Shown piece by piece: positions 1 to 5,403 of a stretch of 41,782 nt of DNA; positions within the stretch are counted from its first letter, which is position 1; the number at the start of each line of letters is the position of its first letter. Position numbers and translations under genes: made by a program. Origin of the DNA: Clostridiales bacterium (GTDB taxonomy: Bacteria > Bacillota > Clostridia > Lachnospirales > Lachnospiraceae); NCBI GenBank assembly GCA_020859995.1, contig JAJBVE010000012.1, positions 1 through 41,782 on the forward strand, given 5' to 3'. The notes under the pieces were generated by a model. It searched no databases and was not told the origin of the DNA. It worked only from the letters and a program-made list of their open reading frames with translations.

Positions 1-54
1 TAGAGCACTTGACTTTTAATCAAGTTGTCCGGGGTTCGAATCCCCGATGTCTCA
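1..54 (+). tRNA. tRNA-Lys (UUU), 3' portion; 5' end outside window
   Basis: The window opens inside a tRNA. The anticodon stem CTTGA/TCAAG encloses the loop CTTTTAA (anticodon TTT, lysine). The T arm CGGGG-TTCGAAT-CCCCG and the acceptor 3' strand ATGTCTC with discriminator A follow. The 5' half lies upstream of the window. The last 46 bases are probably supplied by the integrated element, because the same sequence recurs at 12031-12077. Confidence 0.93.
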
Positions 55-55
55 T
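9..55 (+). repeat. attL: 47-bp direct repeat in tRNA-Lys 3' end
   Basis: This copy is identical to 12031-12077 and runs from the anticodon stem to one base past the discriminator. The flanks then diverge (TGCAA here, GAAGG at the right copy). It is the expected product of integrase crossing over within the tRNA anticodon or T arm. Confidence 0.93.
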
Positions 56-60
56 TGCAA

Positions 61-107
61 AAAGTCCCAAAAATCCTTTAAAATCAAGGGTTTTGGGGCT
101 TTTTTGT
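61..107 (+). terminator. Rho-independent terminator after tRNA-Lys
   Basis: An imperfect stem pairs AGTCCCAAAAATCC with GGGTTTTGGGGCT and is followed by six T residues. It lies just inside the element, so the element supplies both the tRNA 3' end and a terminator. Confidence 0.7.
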
Positions 108-158
108 TGTCTGGACATATTTCAAAGAATTGTCACAAATAGCCCTACTTTTTTGACG

Positions 159-191
159 GTAGGACACACGTAGCGCACACGTAGCCCACAC
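159..191 (+). repeat. Three tandem 11-bp boxes, left-end arm-type sites
   Basis: GTAGGACACAC (159-169), GTAGCGCACAC (170-180) and GTAGCCCACAC (181-191) abut without gaps. The same box occurs twice in tandem, same orientation, near the right end. The position about 100 bp inside attL and the helical 11-bp period suggest arm-type binding sites of the integrase. Confidence 0.7.
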
Positions 192-260
192 AAAAGCGGC
201 GTAAAGTGACCTGTCAATTTTCATCAAGTTTTGCAAATTATTAAATTTTTATAAACAAAT

Positions 261-313
261 ACCATTAAAGAAAAAACCGTACCTGGCTATGTCGATACGG
301 TTTCCTTAACGGT
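261..313 (+). repeat. TACGG-motif copy A with hairpin
   Basis: The motif TACGGTTTCCTTAACGGT (296-313) folds back on upstream sequence: AACCGTA pairs with TACGGTT, and ACCATTAA (261-268) pairs with TTAACGGT at seven of eight positions. Related copies lie at 992-1010, 7813-7832 and 10714-10733, all on the same strand and all between genes. Confidence 0.6.
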
Positions 314-597
314 GTTTCTTGCAGGTTCATGAGTGGTATAATGCGGATAAGATTCTTTTAAATGGTTTTCTGTTTTTTAGACTTGAAATTAAATGGTATG
401 ATGATATACTATTTACAAACGGCATATAGCAATGACAGATGTAATACAGCACAGAAGAGCATAGCACAAAACATAATAGTTTACATGGCAGGGTTTGGCG
501 CGGTCTGGTAAGGCAAGGCGTGGCAAGGCTTGGAAAATCCCTATGATTTCACTTGTAGAATTTCCAACAGAAAGAAAGAGGTAAACAATTATGTATA

Positions 598-849
598 GTG
601 AAAAAAACACTTAGAAAGAAAGCTTATGCAGTAGGAATACAGTTGAATAAGGGATTTTCTCATTACTTGTGCGGCGGCGCAGTTGTAGAATACGGCGGTG
701 AACGCATGACCGGGTATAATGCAGTAGATTTGTCAACCGGGTTAAGTATATGGGGAAGTTTTGATTATGTAAGAGACCATGTATGGCAGCTTGAAGATGT
801 TGAAGAATATCTTAAAGAAGTCTATGAGGATGCAGGCTTGAAATTCTAA
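598..849 (+). CDS. Small protein of unknown function (83 aa)
   Basis: I do not recognise a family. The protein has a basic N-terminus (MKKTLRKKAYAVGIQ), a Cys-Gly-Gly stretch near residue 24 and an acidic C-terminal third. The start is odd. The best ribosome binding site (AAAGAGGT, 576-583) serves an ATG at 591 that opens a seven-codon frame (MYSEKNT, stop at 612-614). The long frame opens with an overlapping GTG at 598, shifted by one base across a run of seven A residues (601-607). Loss of one A would fuse the ATG to the long frame. This may be translational coupling, slippage or a sequencing artefact. A good terminator follows at 918-956. Confidence 0.6.
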   Translation: MKKTLRKKAYAVGIQLNKGFSHYLCGGAVVEYGGERMTGYNAVDLSTGLSIWGSFDYVRDHVWQLEDVEEYLKEVYEDAGLKF

Positions 850-917
850 TGTTTATGCAAAGCCCGGAACAGGCTTCTAATATGTTTCCCGTCTGTCTAT
901 ATGAATAGCCGTGAATG

Positions 918-956
918 AGAACCGTAACGCACATAGGGGCGCAGCGGTTCTTTTTT
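918..956 (+). terminator. Rho-independent terminator
   Basis: AGAACCG (918-924) pairs with CGGTTCT (945-951) and runs directly into six T residues. It closes the transcription unit of the gene at 598-849. Confidence 0.8.
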
Positions 957-963
957 ATTGGAT

Positions 964-1017
964 AAGAAAAAACCGCATCGGATAATACGACACGGCTTTT
1001 CCTTAATGGTGTTTTAT
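964..1017 (+). repeat. TACGG-motif copy B
   Basis: ACGGCTTTTCCTTAATGGT (992-1010) is a diverged copy of the recurrent motif. Like copy A it is preceded by AAGAAAAAACCG and followed by GTTT, so copies A and B resemble each other over about 50 bp. It overlaps the 3' end of the XRE gene on the other strand. Confidence 0.55.
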
Positions 1018-1235
1018 TTATGGCTATCTTTATCCGAGATGTACTCCATGATATCCCCCGGCTGACAGTCGAGGACTTCACAGAGCCTTGCTATAGTTTT
1101 GCTATCAAGACCGCCCGTTCCGTTCTTTAATGCAGTGAGCGTTCCTTGTCCCATCAGCTTTTCTTTTCGGATTCTGTAGGTAGACCATCCTTTTTCACTC
1201 AACAGGTCAAATAATTTCTGGTAGCTTATCGGCAT
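1014..1235 (-). CDS. XRE-family (Cro/CI-like) transcriptional regulator, 73 aa
   Basis: This is a single helix-turn-helix domain protein of the short YozG-like type. Residues about 5-66 cover the five-helix fold. The recognition region is around GQGTLTALKNGTGGLDSKTIARL, split as GQGTLTALKNG and LDSKTIARLCEVL, and the family-typical ending CQPGDIMEY is present. It faces the gene at 1438 across 202 bp that carry three similar palindromes (1300-1389). These are very likely its own operators, so it probably represses itself and the divergent small-gene operon. It is separate from the integrase-linked repressor at 3920-4600. The domain call is secure; targets are inferred from position. Confidence 0.9.
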   Translation of the reverse strand: MPISYQKLFDLLSEKGWSTYRIRKEKLMGQGTLTALKNGTGGLDSKTIARLCEVLDCQPGDIMEYISDKDSHK

Positions 1236-1299
1236 AACGTCACTTCCATTCTGTAAGTTTTATTCATAATGGTTATCATAAACAAATATATCATATCAT

Positions 1300-1389
1300 A
1301 TGCACAAAATCAAGTGCATAACATTCCACAAAACAAGCACAAAACTTTGTGCATAAAATCAATAGACTATACACAAAATTAAGTGTATA
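1300..1389. promoter_or_regulatory. Three regularly spaced operators, divergent control region
   Basis: Three dyads share the core CACAAAA-N4-GTG. They are ATGCAC-N8-GTGCAT (1300-1319), GCACAAA-AC-TTTGTGC (1337-1352) and TATACAC-N8-GTGTATA (1368-1389). Their centres are 35 and 34 bp apart. A half-site CACAAAACAAG lies at 1327-1337. The layout recalls the three-operator switch of temperate phages. The natural ligand is the XRE protein encoded at 1014-1235. Confidence 0.75.
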
Positions 1390-1437
1390 TTATTTACTGT
1401 AACAAGCATATCTGATTCAAACAGAAAGGAGTTCACA

Positions 1438-1632
1438 ATGGGAAAAACAATCAGCTTACAGGTATACATTAGTGAAGAGGATGCAAAGAGATTCGATAAG
1501 ATTCTGCATTACCTGAACAGTTCTAACGAGGTAACAAGCGGAGATGTCCCGGCATGGGATGAAACATCTTTATACGGTGTACTGTTAAGCAATGGAATTG
1601 AACAGTTTAAGTTTAACCGTTCGGCAGGTTGA
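1438..1632 (+). CDS. Small protein of unknown function (64 aa)
   Basis: This is the first gene of the divergent operon controlled from 1300-1389. The start has a strong site (AAAGGAGTTCACA before ATG). The protein opens with a beta-strand-like segment (TISLQVYISEEDAKRFDKIL) followed by a helix, a pattern shared with small ribbon-helix-helix or CopG-like proteins. The similarity is too weak for a call. There is no signal peptide or membrane segment. It is followed after 21 bp by the gene at 1654. Confidence 0.65.
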   Translation: MGKTISLQVYISEEDAKRFDKILHYLNSSNEVTSGDVPAWDETSLYGVLLSNGIEQFKFNRSAG

Positions 1633-1653
1633 GAGCCGGGAGAAAGGGAAAGT

Positions 1654-1899
1654 ATGCAGGAGACTAAAAACCTGATTGACCATCACTTCAATTTATGGCT
1701 TGAAAGAATACATAAGCCGACCGAAAAGCAGAAATCTGCATATTCTGTTATTGAATCTATGCAGGAAGAAAAAAATACATTGCTTTATGAATATATCTCA
1801 GAAGTGCAGGAACAGGCATTTTATGGTGGTTTTGTAATGGCTATGCAGCTTGCAGCTGATTGTTACGCAGAACACAAAAAAATCGTTTTTAGGCAGTAA
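1654..1899 (+). CDS. Small helical protein of unknown function (81 aa)
   Basis: The start has a purine-rich site (GGGAGAAAGGGAAAGT). The protein is charged and almost wholly helical, with a C-terminal half (FYGGFVMAMQLAADC) whose spacing of small and aromatic residues resembles the DUF6809-type small proteins of Clostridia mobile elements. That resemblance is weak. It lies 21 bp after the gene at 1438 and probably shares its transcript. Two hairpins follow (1907-1974). Confidence 0.65.
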   Translation: MQETKNLIDHHFNLWLERIHKPTEKQKSAYSVIESMQEEKNTLLYEYISEVQEQAFYGGFVMAMQLAADCYAEHKKIVFRQ

Positions 1900-1906
1900 A
1901 GAAAAA

Positions 1907-1974
1907 GCCCTTGCAGAAGCTGCAACTTCCGCAGGGGCATAACCCGAGTAAAGGACACATCAAAGACCGGGTTA
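1907..1974 (+). other. Two tandem hairpins between small genes
   Basis: The first hairpin has two stacked stems: GCCCTTGC/GCAGGGGC (1907-1914 with 1931-1938) enclosing GAAG/CTTC (1916-1919 with 1926-1929). The second pairs TAACCCG (1940-1946) with CGGGTTA (1968-1974). Neither ends in a T run, so they may be an mRNA stability or processing element, or a small RNA, rather than a terminator. Confidence 0.5.
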
Positions 1975-2013
1975 GGTGGAATTATACCATATACCCGGCA
2001 GAAAGGAAAGGCA

Positions 2014-2232
2014 ATGGATAAACAGAACCGTTACCAGAAAAACGAGACTATGAGACTGTTAGGTTATCAGAGCGTGGAATCACCCGAGATCAGACCATTA
2101 CTGGAAGATCTGAGGGCGGCTTATCCTGATTCATTTAACCGCAATTATATGATGGTGCTGGATGCATTCCACCTTGGCGTTATTCTTGGCAAGCAGCAGG
2201 AACGCGCCAGAAGAAAGGCGGTGAGATCATGA
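2014..2232 (+). CDS. Small protein of unknown function (72 aa)
   Basis: The start is supported by GAAAGGAAAGGC eight bases upstream. The protein is helical, with a central aromatic stretch and a basic C-terminus (GKQQERARRKAVRS) that could bind nucleic acid. Its stop overlaps the start of the next gene by four bases (ATGA), so the two are translationally coupled. I recognise no family. Confidence 0.65.
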   Translation: MDKQNRYQKNETMRLLGYQSVESPEIRPLLEDLRAAYPDSFNRNYMMVLDAFHLGVILGKQQERARRKAVRS

Positions 2233-2420
2233 ATGAGAATGAAACTACCAAAATGGCTATAGAAATGGTTGAATCCTTAACGATAATGTCAGATGAAGAT
2301 TTTGTAGAAATGAAAGCGCAGATTATGGAAGATGCAGAGAGATTGCCTAGAGTAAAGGAATTCATGGAAATTGTATTTCGGACTGCTGAACGGCAGCGGA
2401 GAAAGGAGGAATCACTATAA
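2229..2420 (+). CDS. Small acidic protein of unknown function (63 aa)
   Basis: The ATG overlaps the stop of the preceding gene (ATGA), which argues for coupled translation. The protein is acidic, methionine-rich and helical throughout, ending in a basic segment (RTAERQRRKEESL). The acidic partner next to a basic one could form a small two-protein complex, but that is inference. A terminator follows at 2470-2507. Confidence 0.65.
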   Translation: MNENETTKMAIEMVESLTIMSDEDFVEMKAQIMEDAERLPRVKEFMEIVFRTAERQRRKEESL

Positions 2421-2469
2421 GATAATAAGCATCTTGTTTTAAAAAGAGGATTGTGGTAAATCTGAAAAT

Positions 2470-2507
2470 TCCAGTGCGGTTCTGGTAAAGCTGCACTGGA
2501 TTTTTTT
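2470..2507 (+). terminator. Rho-independent terminator
   Basis: TCCAGTGC (2470-2477) pairs perfectly with GCACTGGA (2493-2500) and is followed by seven T residues. It ends the operon that begins at 1438. Confidence 0.9.
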
Positions 2508-2531
2508 ATGTCGTGGGCTTGCAATAATTAG

Positions 2532-2828
2532 CTTGGTAGGAGAAATCTTTCGAACGAGCAGAAAACTTATCTGCTTGGGAAGAGATATGAAAGTGAGAAA
2601 ATGGCACACGGAGCATCAGACGGTTTTCGCGGAAACCAGAGCAAAACGGTAAAGGCTCAAAATGAGCCTTTACCAAAATCAAATAAAAAGAAAGACAGCG
2701 GAACCGCTCAGCGTCTTGCCAATGAATATGGTGTTGGACGTGAAACCGTTAAACGTGCTGAAAAGTTTTCAAAAGGTATTGACGTGATTGAGAAACAGGA
2801 ATCCGAACTGAAAGACACGATTCTTTAA
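2532..2828 (+). pseudogene. Remnant of a ParB-like DNA-binding protein
   Basis: An ATG at 2601 opens a 75-aa frame, but the frame reads on upstream to a stop at 2529-2531. The upstream part encodes RRNLSNEQKTYLLGKRYESE. It then continues through a Gly-rich linker into TAQRLANEYGVGRETVKRAE and KFSKGIDVI. Those two blocks, in that order, are typical of the middle of ParB-related plasmid and phage proteins: a linker, then the helix-turn-helix. The N-terminal ParB nuclease-like domain and everything after KDTIL are missing. I read it as an internal fragment, probably dead. A short helix-turn-helix peptide translated from 2601 remains possible. Confidence 0.6.
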
Positions 2829-2863
2829 AGAAAAATAATAGCCCGATCAACTAAGACCGGGCT
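2829..2863 (-). terminator. Terminator of the integrase unit (minus strand)
   Basis: On the minus strand AGCCCG pairs with CGGGCT (2840-2863) and is followed by a T-rich tract. It lies just past the integrase stop codon. Confidence 0.7.
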
Positions 2864-2870
2864 GCAATCA

Positions 2871-3923
2871 TTAAATCTGGTTAATAGCTGCAAGCATCGT
2901 TTCCCGTGTCAGATGCGTGTATACGTCTCTTGTAACGGTACTTCCTTTATGTCCTACTATCTTTTCAATGATTCTTTCGTCTACCCCGGCGGCGGTCAAG
3001 AGACTAACACAGGTGTGTCTTGTGTCGTGGGGCTTATGGTTCATGTTAAATTCCGTCATGATAGGATTCCAGTATTTGCGCAGGAAATTTGAATAGAGCA
3101 TCTTGCCACCCTTGCTTGTACTGATAAGATAAGGGCAATCATTAAGGTTGTACCAGTATTCGAAATACTTCAAGGTTTTGTCAGCTATCGGTACAATACG
3201 GACACCTGCATCTGTTTTTGATTTTTTAACGTCAATCCATTGTTCGCCTAAATGCACATCCTCTTTTTTGAGATCAAGCAATTCATCTATACGCACTCCC
3301 GAATAGATTAGCATTAAAAGCACGTTACAGTAAGGAACGTCCGTCCTGCTCCACAGCTTGTCAATTTCTTCTGCACTGAACGGCTGACGGTCAAGCGCGT
3401 TCGGGTTCAAGTCTTTATCAATCTCCACATACTGCACCTTGTTTCTGTCAGCCGGGACAATATCATGTTTCACAGCATAGTCGAACATTTGAGACAGCAG
3501 ACCTTTATAGCGTTTCTGGATGGGAGTATTTTTCCCGCATCCATCTAATACGGATTGCATAGCAGACAGATTAACGTCTATCATTTTCATATTAGCGAGT
3601 GGAGCGGCTACCCTGTACCCGGCGCGGTATCCATCCACAGAACCTTTAGACAGTTTCGGGAAAGATTCAGCAGACCATTTTTCGTATACTTCCGCAAAGG
3701 TGATTGTCCGGGCTTCAATGTCCCACGGTGCTTTATTAAATTCCGCAAGATAGATTTCAGCTTCTTTTCTGGATTCAAAGCAGCCGATAGTCTTTTTTGT
3801 CTGTACGGCTTTTCCTGTAACGGCGTTAGTAGTCCATCCTGTAGTGACTACTACACGCCAAGGTTTACGACGGCGGCGGTCGGATTGCTTATAGATTGAC
3901 CCGTAACCGTTAGGATTTTTCAT
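2871..3923 (-). CDS. int: Tyrosine recombinase (site-specific integrase), 350 aa
   Basis: It catalyses integration and excision at the tRNA-Lys attachment site. Residues 1-60 form the arm-binding domain typical of Tn916/lambda-type integrases, about 72-165 the core-binding SAM-like domain, and about 180-345 the catalytic domain. All catalytic residues are visible: Arg211 (SGVRIDELL), Lys236 (KSKTDAG), His299 and Arg302 (HDTRHT), His325 (VGHKGS) and nucleophile Tyr335 (RDVYTH). Length is normal. The ATG overlaps the stop of the repressor gene by four bases, so both are co-transcribed. Unusually, the gene is 2.8 kb from attL and 8.1 kb from attR. The N-terminal domain fits the tandem 11-bp arm boxes at both ends. 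Confidence 0.97.
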   Translation of the reverse strand: MKNPNGYGSIYKQSDRRRRKPWRVVVTTGWTTNAVTGKAVQTKKTIGCFESRKEAEIYLAEFNKAPWDIEARTITFAEVYEKWSAESFPKLSKGSVDGYRAGYRVAAPLANMKMIDVNLSAMQSVLDGCGKNTPIQKRYKGLLSQMFDYAVKHDIVPADRNKVQYVEIDKDLNPNALDRQPFSAEEIDKLWSRTDVPYCNVLLMLIYSGVRIDELLDLKKEDVHLGEQWIDVKKSKTDAGVRIVPIADKTLKYFEYWYNLNDCPYLISTSKGGKMLYSNFLRKYWNPIMTEFNMNHKPHDTRHTCVSLLTAAGVDERIIEKIVGHKGSTVTRDVYTHLTRETMLAAINQI

Positions 3924-4600
3924 GATTCATCCTCCGTTTCTTCTTTATTGCAGTGCGCTGTCAACAGTTCTGGTTCACTATCATCTTTAGGCGGATTCTT
4001 GCGAACTTCCTGCAATACTTTCTTAAATGATTCACTGGCAAGATAATCTTTGACGCTATTGTTATCTACCCCGGAAAGCTTCCTATAAATATTAGGTGTT
4101 TCCGTTTCGTGTTTTTCGTAGTAAATCATATCATCAATCATTCCGTATTTAGATATGGTTTGAATAAGAAATTTAAGCAGCGTATCGCAGTACGTATCTG
4201 GAGGAGCAGGAGCGGTCATAAGATGGTTTAATAGTCTTTTCCATTCTTTATTATAATTCTTTAAATTTTCTACTGCCTGCTCCGATAGTCCATAGACTCT
4301 TTCGGTTTTAGCATTGTCGTTTGTTATTATTCCTGTATAACCCATTAGGTAATCAACCGATACTTCTATTCCATATTTGCTTTCAAAATAACATCTGTAC
4401 GCTTGCATATGAAATAATGATAAGTCTTTATCTCCGCTTTCAAGATTGGAAATATCAGATTTTGTAAACCCTACTTCCTTAATAAATTGCGCTTGCGTCA
4501 AATGTGCAATCTCTTCACGGAGATAAACTAAGTTTTTAGTACGCTGTTTGAGATAATTTGAATGATAATACTTTTTCAAAGCATCCGAATTATACGTCAT
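3920..4600 (-). CDS. CI-like XRE transcriptional repressor, 226 aa
   Basis: Residues about 20-85 are an XRE helix-turn-helix domain (LTQAQFIKEVGFTKSDISNL carries the two core helices). The C-terminal 130 residues are helical and acidic and lack the LexA-type Ser/Lys protease, so the switch is probably not RecA-cleaved. It is co-transcribed with and overlaps the integrase. It faces the Cro-sized gene at 4808 across a 207-bp operator region with GATAACA dyads. By position it is the master repressor of the replication/excision genes at 4808-7682. In a satellite, such a repressor would be relieved by a helper protein, but that is inference. Confidence 0.88.
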   Translation of the reverse strand: MTYNSDALKKYYHSNYLKQRTKNLVYLREEIAHLTQAQFIKEVGFTKSDISNLESGDKDLSLFHMQAYRCYFESKYGIEVSVDYLMGYTGIITNDNAKTERVYGLSEQAVENLKNYNKEWKRLLNHLMTAPAPPDTYCDTLLKFLIQTISKYGMIDDMIYYEKHETETPNIYRKLSGVDNNSVKDYLASESFKKVLQEVRKNPPKDDSEPELLTAHCNKEETEDES

Positions 4601-4622
4601 ACAATTCCCCCTACCTATATAA

Positions 4623-4742
4623 ATTATTTGATAACAGTCAATAATAAATTATCAAATAATATAATTTATTGATAATTCTGTTGAATCTATTAATTAAACG
4701 TTTATAATGAGATTCGATAACAGAAACATTGTTGTTATCAAA
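4623..4742. promoter_or_regulatory. Repressor/Cro divergent operator region and rightward promoter
   Basis: Two large dyads share the half-site TTGATAACA. The first, ATTATTTGATAA (4623-4634) with TTATCAAATAAT (4649-4660), has perfect 12-bp arms. The second, GATAACA (4716-4722) with TGTTATC (4733-4739), has 7-bp arms. A rightward promoter TTGAAT (4681-4686), 16 bp, TATAAT (4703-4708) would start transcription at about 4715, inside the second dyad. Repressor bound there would shut off the genes at 4808-7682. Confidence 0.75.
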
Positions 4743-4807
4743 TATATACTACATCTTTCTGCAGAGGGTGTCAAGAACAATTTTCAGTAATTACGAGGAG
4801 GATTACC

Positions 4808-4999
4808 ATGTGTAACAAAGATATAAGGGATTATGCACGGATAAAAAATATCAGTTTGTGGAGAATAGCCGCAAAGATGGGTATGCGTGATAGTAATTTT
4901 TCGCGCAAATTAAGGTTCGAACTTCCCGAAACTGAAAAAGAGCAGATCAAAACAATCATTGACGAACTGGCAGCAGAGCAGGAGGGAGCGGAGACGTGA
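4808..4999 (+). CDS. Small Cro-like DNA-binding protein (63 aa)
   Basis: The start is set by GAGGAGGATTACC before ATG. Residues about 5-40 (RDYARIKNISLWRIAAKMGM) form a helix-turn-helix of the kind seen in small phage early proteins. The position, first gene rightward of the repressor operator, is that of Cro or an excisionase. It overlaps the next gene by four bases (GTGA). The fold is likely; the exact role is open. Confidence 0.75.
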   Translation: MCNKDIRDYARIKNISLWRIAAKMGMRDSNFSRKLRFELPETEKEQIKTIIDELAAEQEGAET

Positions 5000-5403
5000 C
5001 AGCAGAATTGAAGATACCCAAAAACATCAAGCCTATTCCGGGAACTATCACGGTCAAAGAAGCGGCGCAGGTGTTAGGCGTAGACCCACAGACGGTAAGA
5101 GTCTGGTTACAACAGGGGCTTGTGTCATGGGGGCAAGCGATAAAGGTTAAAGGCAGTACACAGTATACTTATGTGATTTATAAGATACCTTTCCAGAACC
5201 TTACAGGCTACCCGGATGCAATGGAAAGAGACGGCGTAGACAGCTTGGACAGGTTGCAGAATACGTTACAGAAAACGTATGAGATTGTAGACGAAGCGCG
5301 GACGGAACACGGAGATTTTGACGAGATTGGAAAAGCAGTACAGACCGGGCTTGACGAAGTAAGCGAACTTATCCGGGCATACCGCGCAGAGGTGACAAAA
5401 TGA
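4996..5403 (+). CDS. MerR/excisionase-type helix-turn-helix protein (135 aa)
   Basis: The GTG start overlaps the stop of the previous gene, with a GGAGGGAGCGGAGA site upstream. Residues about 17-45 (ITVKEAAQVLGVDPQTVRVW) are a clear winged-helix DNA-binding motif of the HTH_17/excisionase class. The rest is acidic and helical. It overlaps the primase gene by four bases. A place between the Cro-like gene and the replicase suggests a directionality factor or replication regulator. The domain call is strong; the role is inferred. Confidence 0.75.
   Translation: MTAELKIPKNIKPIPGTITVKEAAQVLGVDPQTVRVWLQQGLVSWGQAIKVKGSTQYTYVIYKIPFQNLTGYPDAMERDGVDSLDRLQNTLQKTYEIVDEARTEHGDFDEIGKAVQTGLDEVSELIRAYRAEVTK

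Larger units (their letters stand above)
56..597. other. Gene-free left end of the element
   Basis: This 540-bp stretch holds the tRNA terminator, the three tandem 11-bp boxes, a hairpin at 261-313 ending in the first copy of the recurrent TACGG motif, a possible -10 box TATAAT at 337-342, and a G-rich stretch (about 487-533) with repeats of GGCAAGGC. A small minus-strand reading frame at 413-610 has no convincing ribosome binding site or family resemblance. I see no real gene. Confidence 0.6.

Noticed and set aside
413-610. 65-aa hydrophobic minus-strand frame
   Set aside because: Hydrophobicity comes from AT-rich DNA; it overlaps the start of the 83-aa gene and has no start signal.
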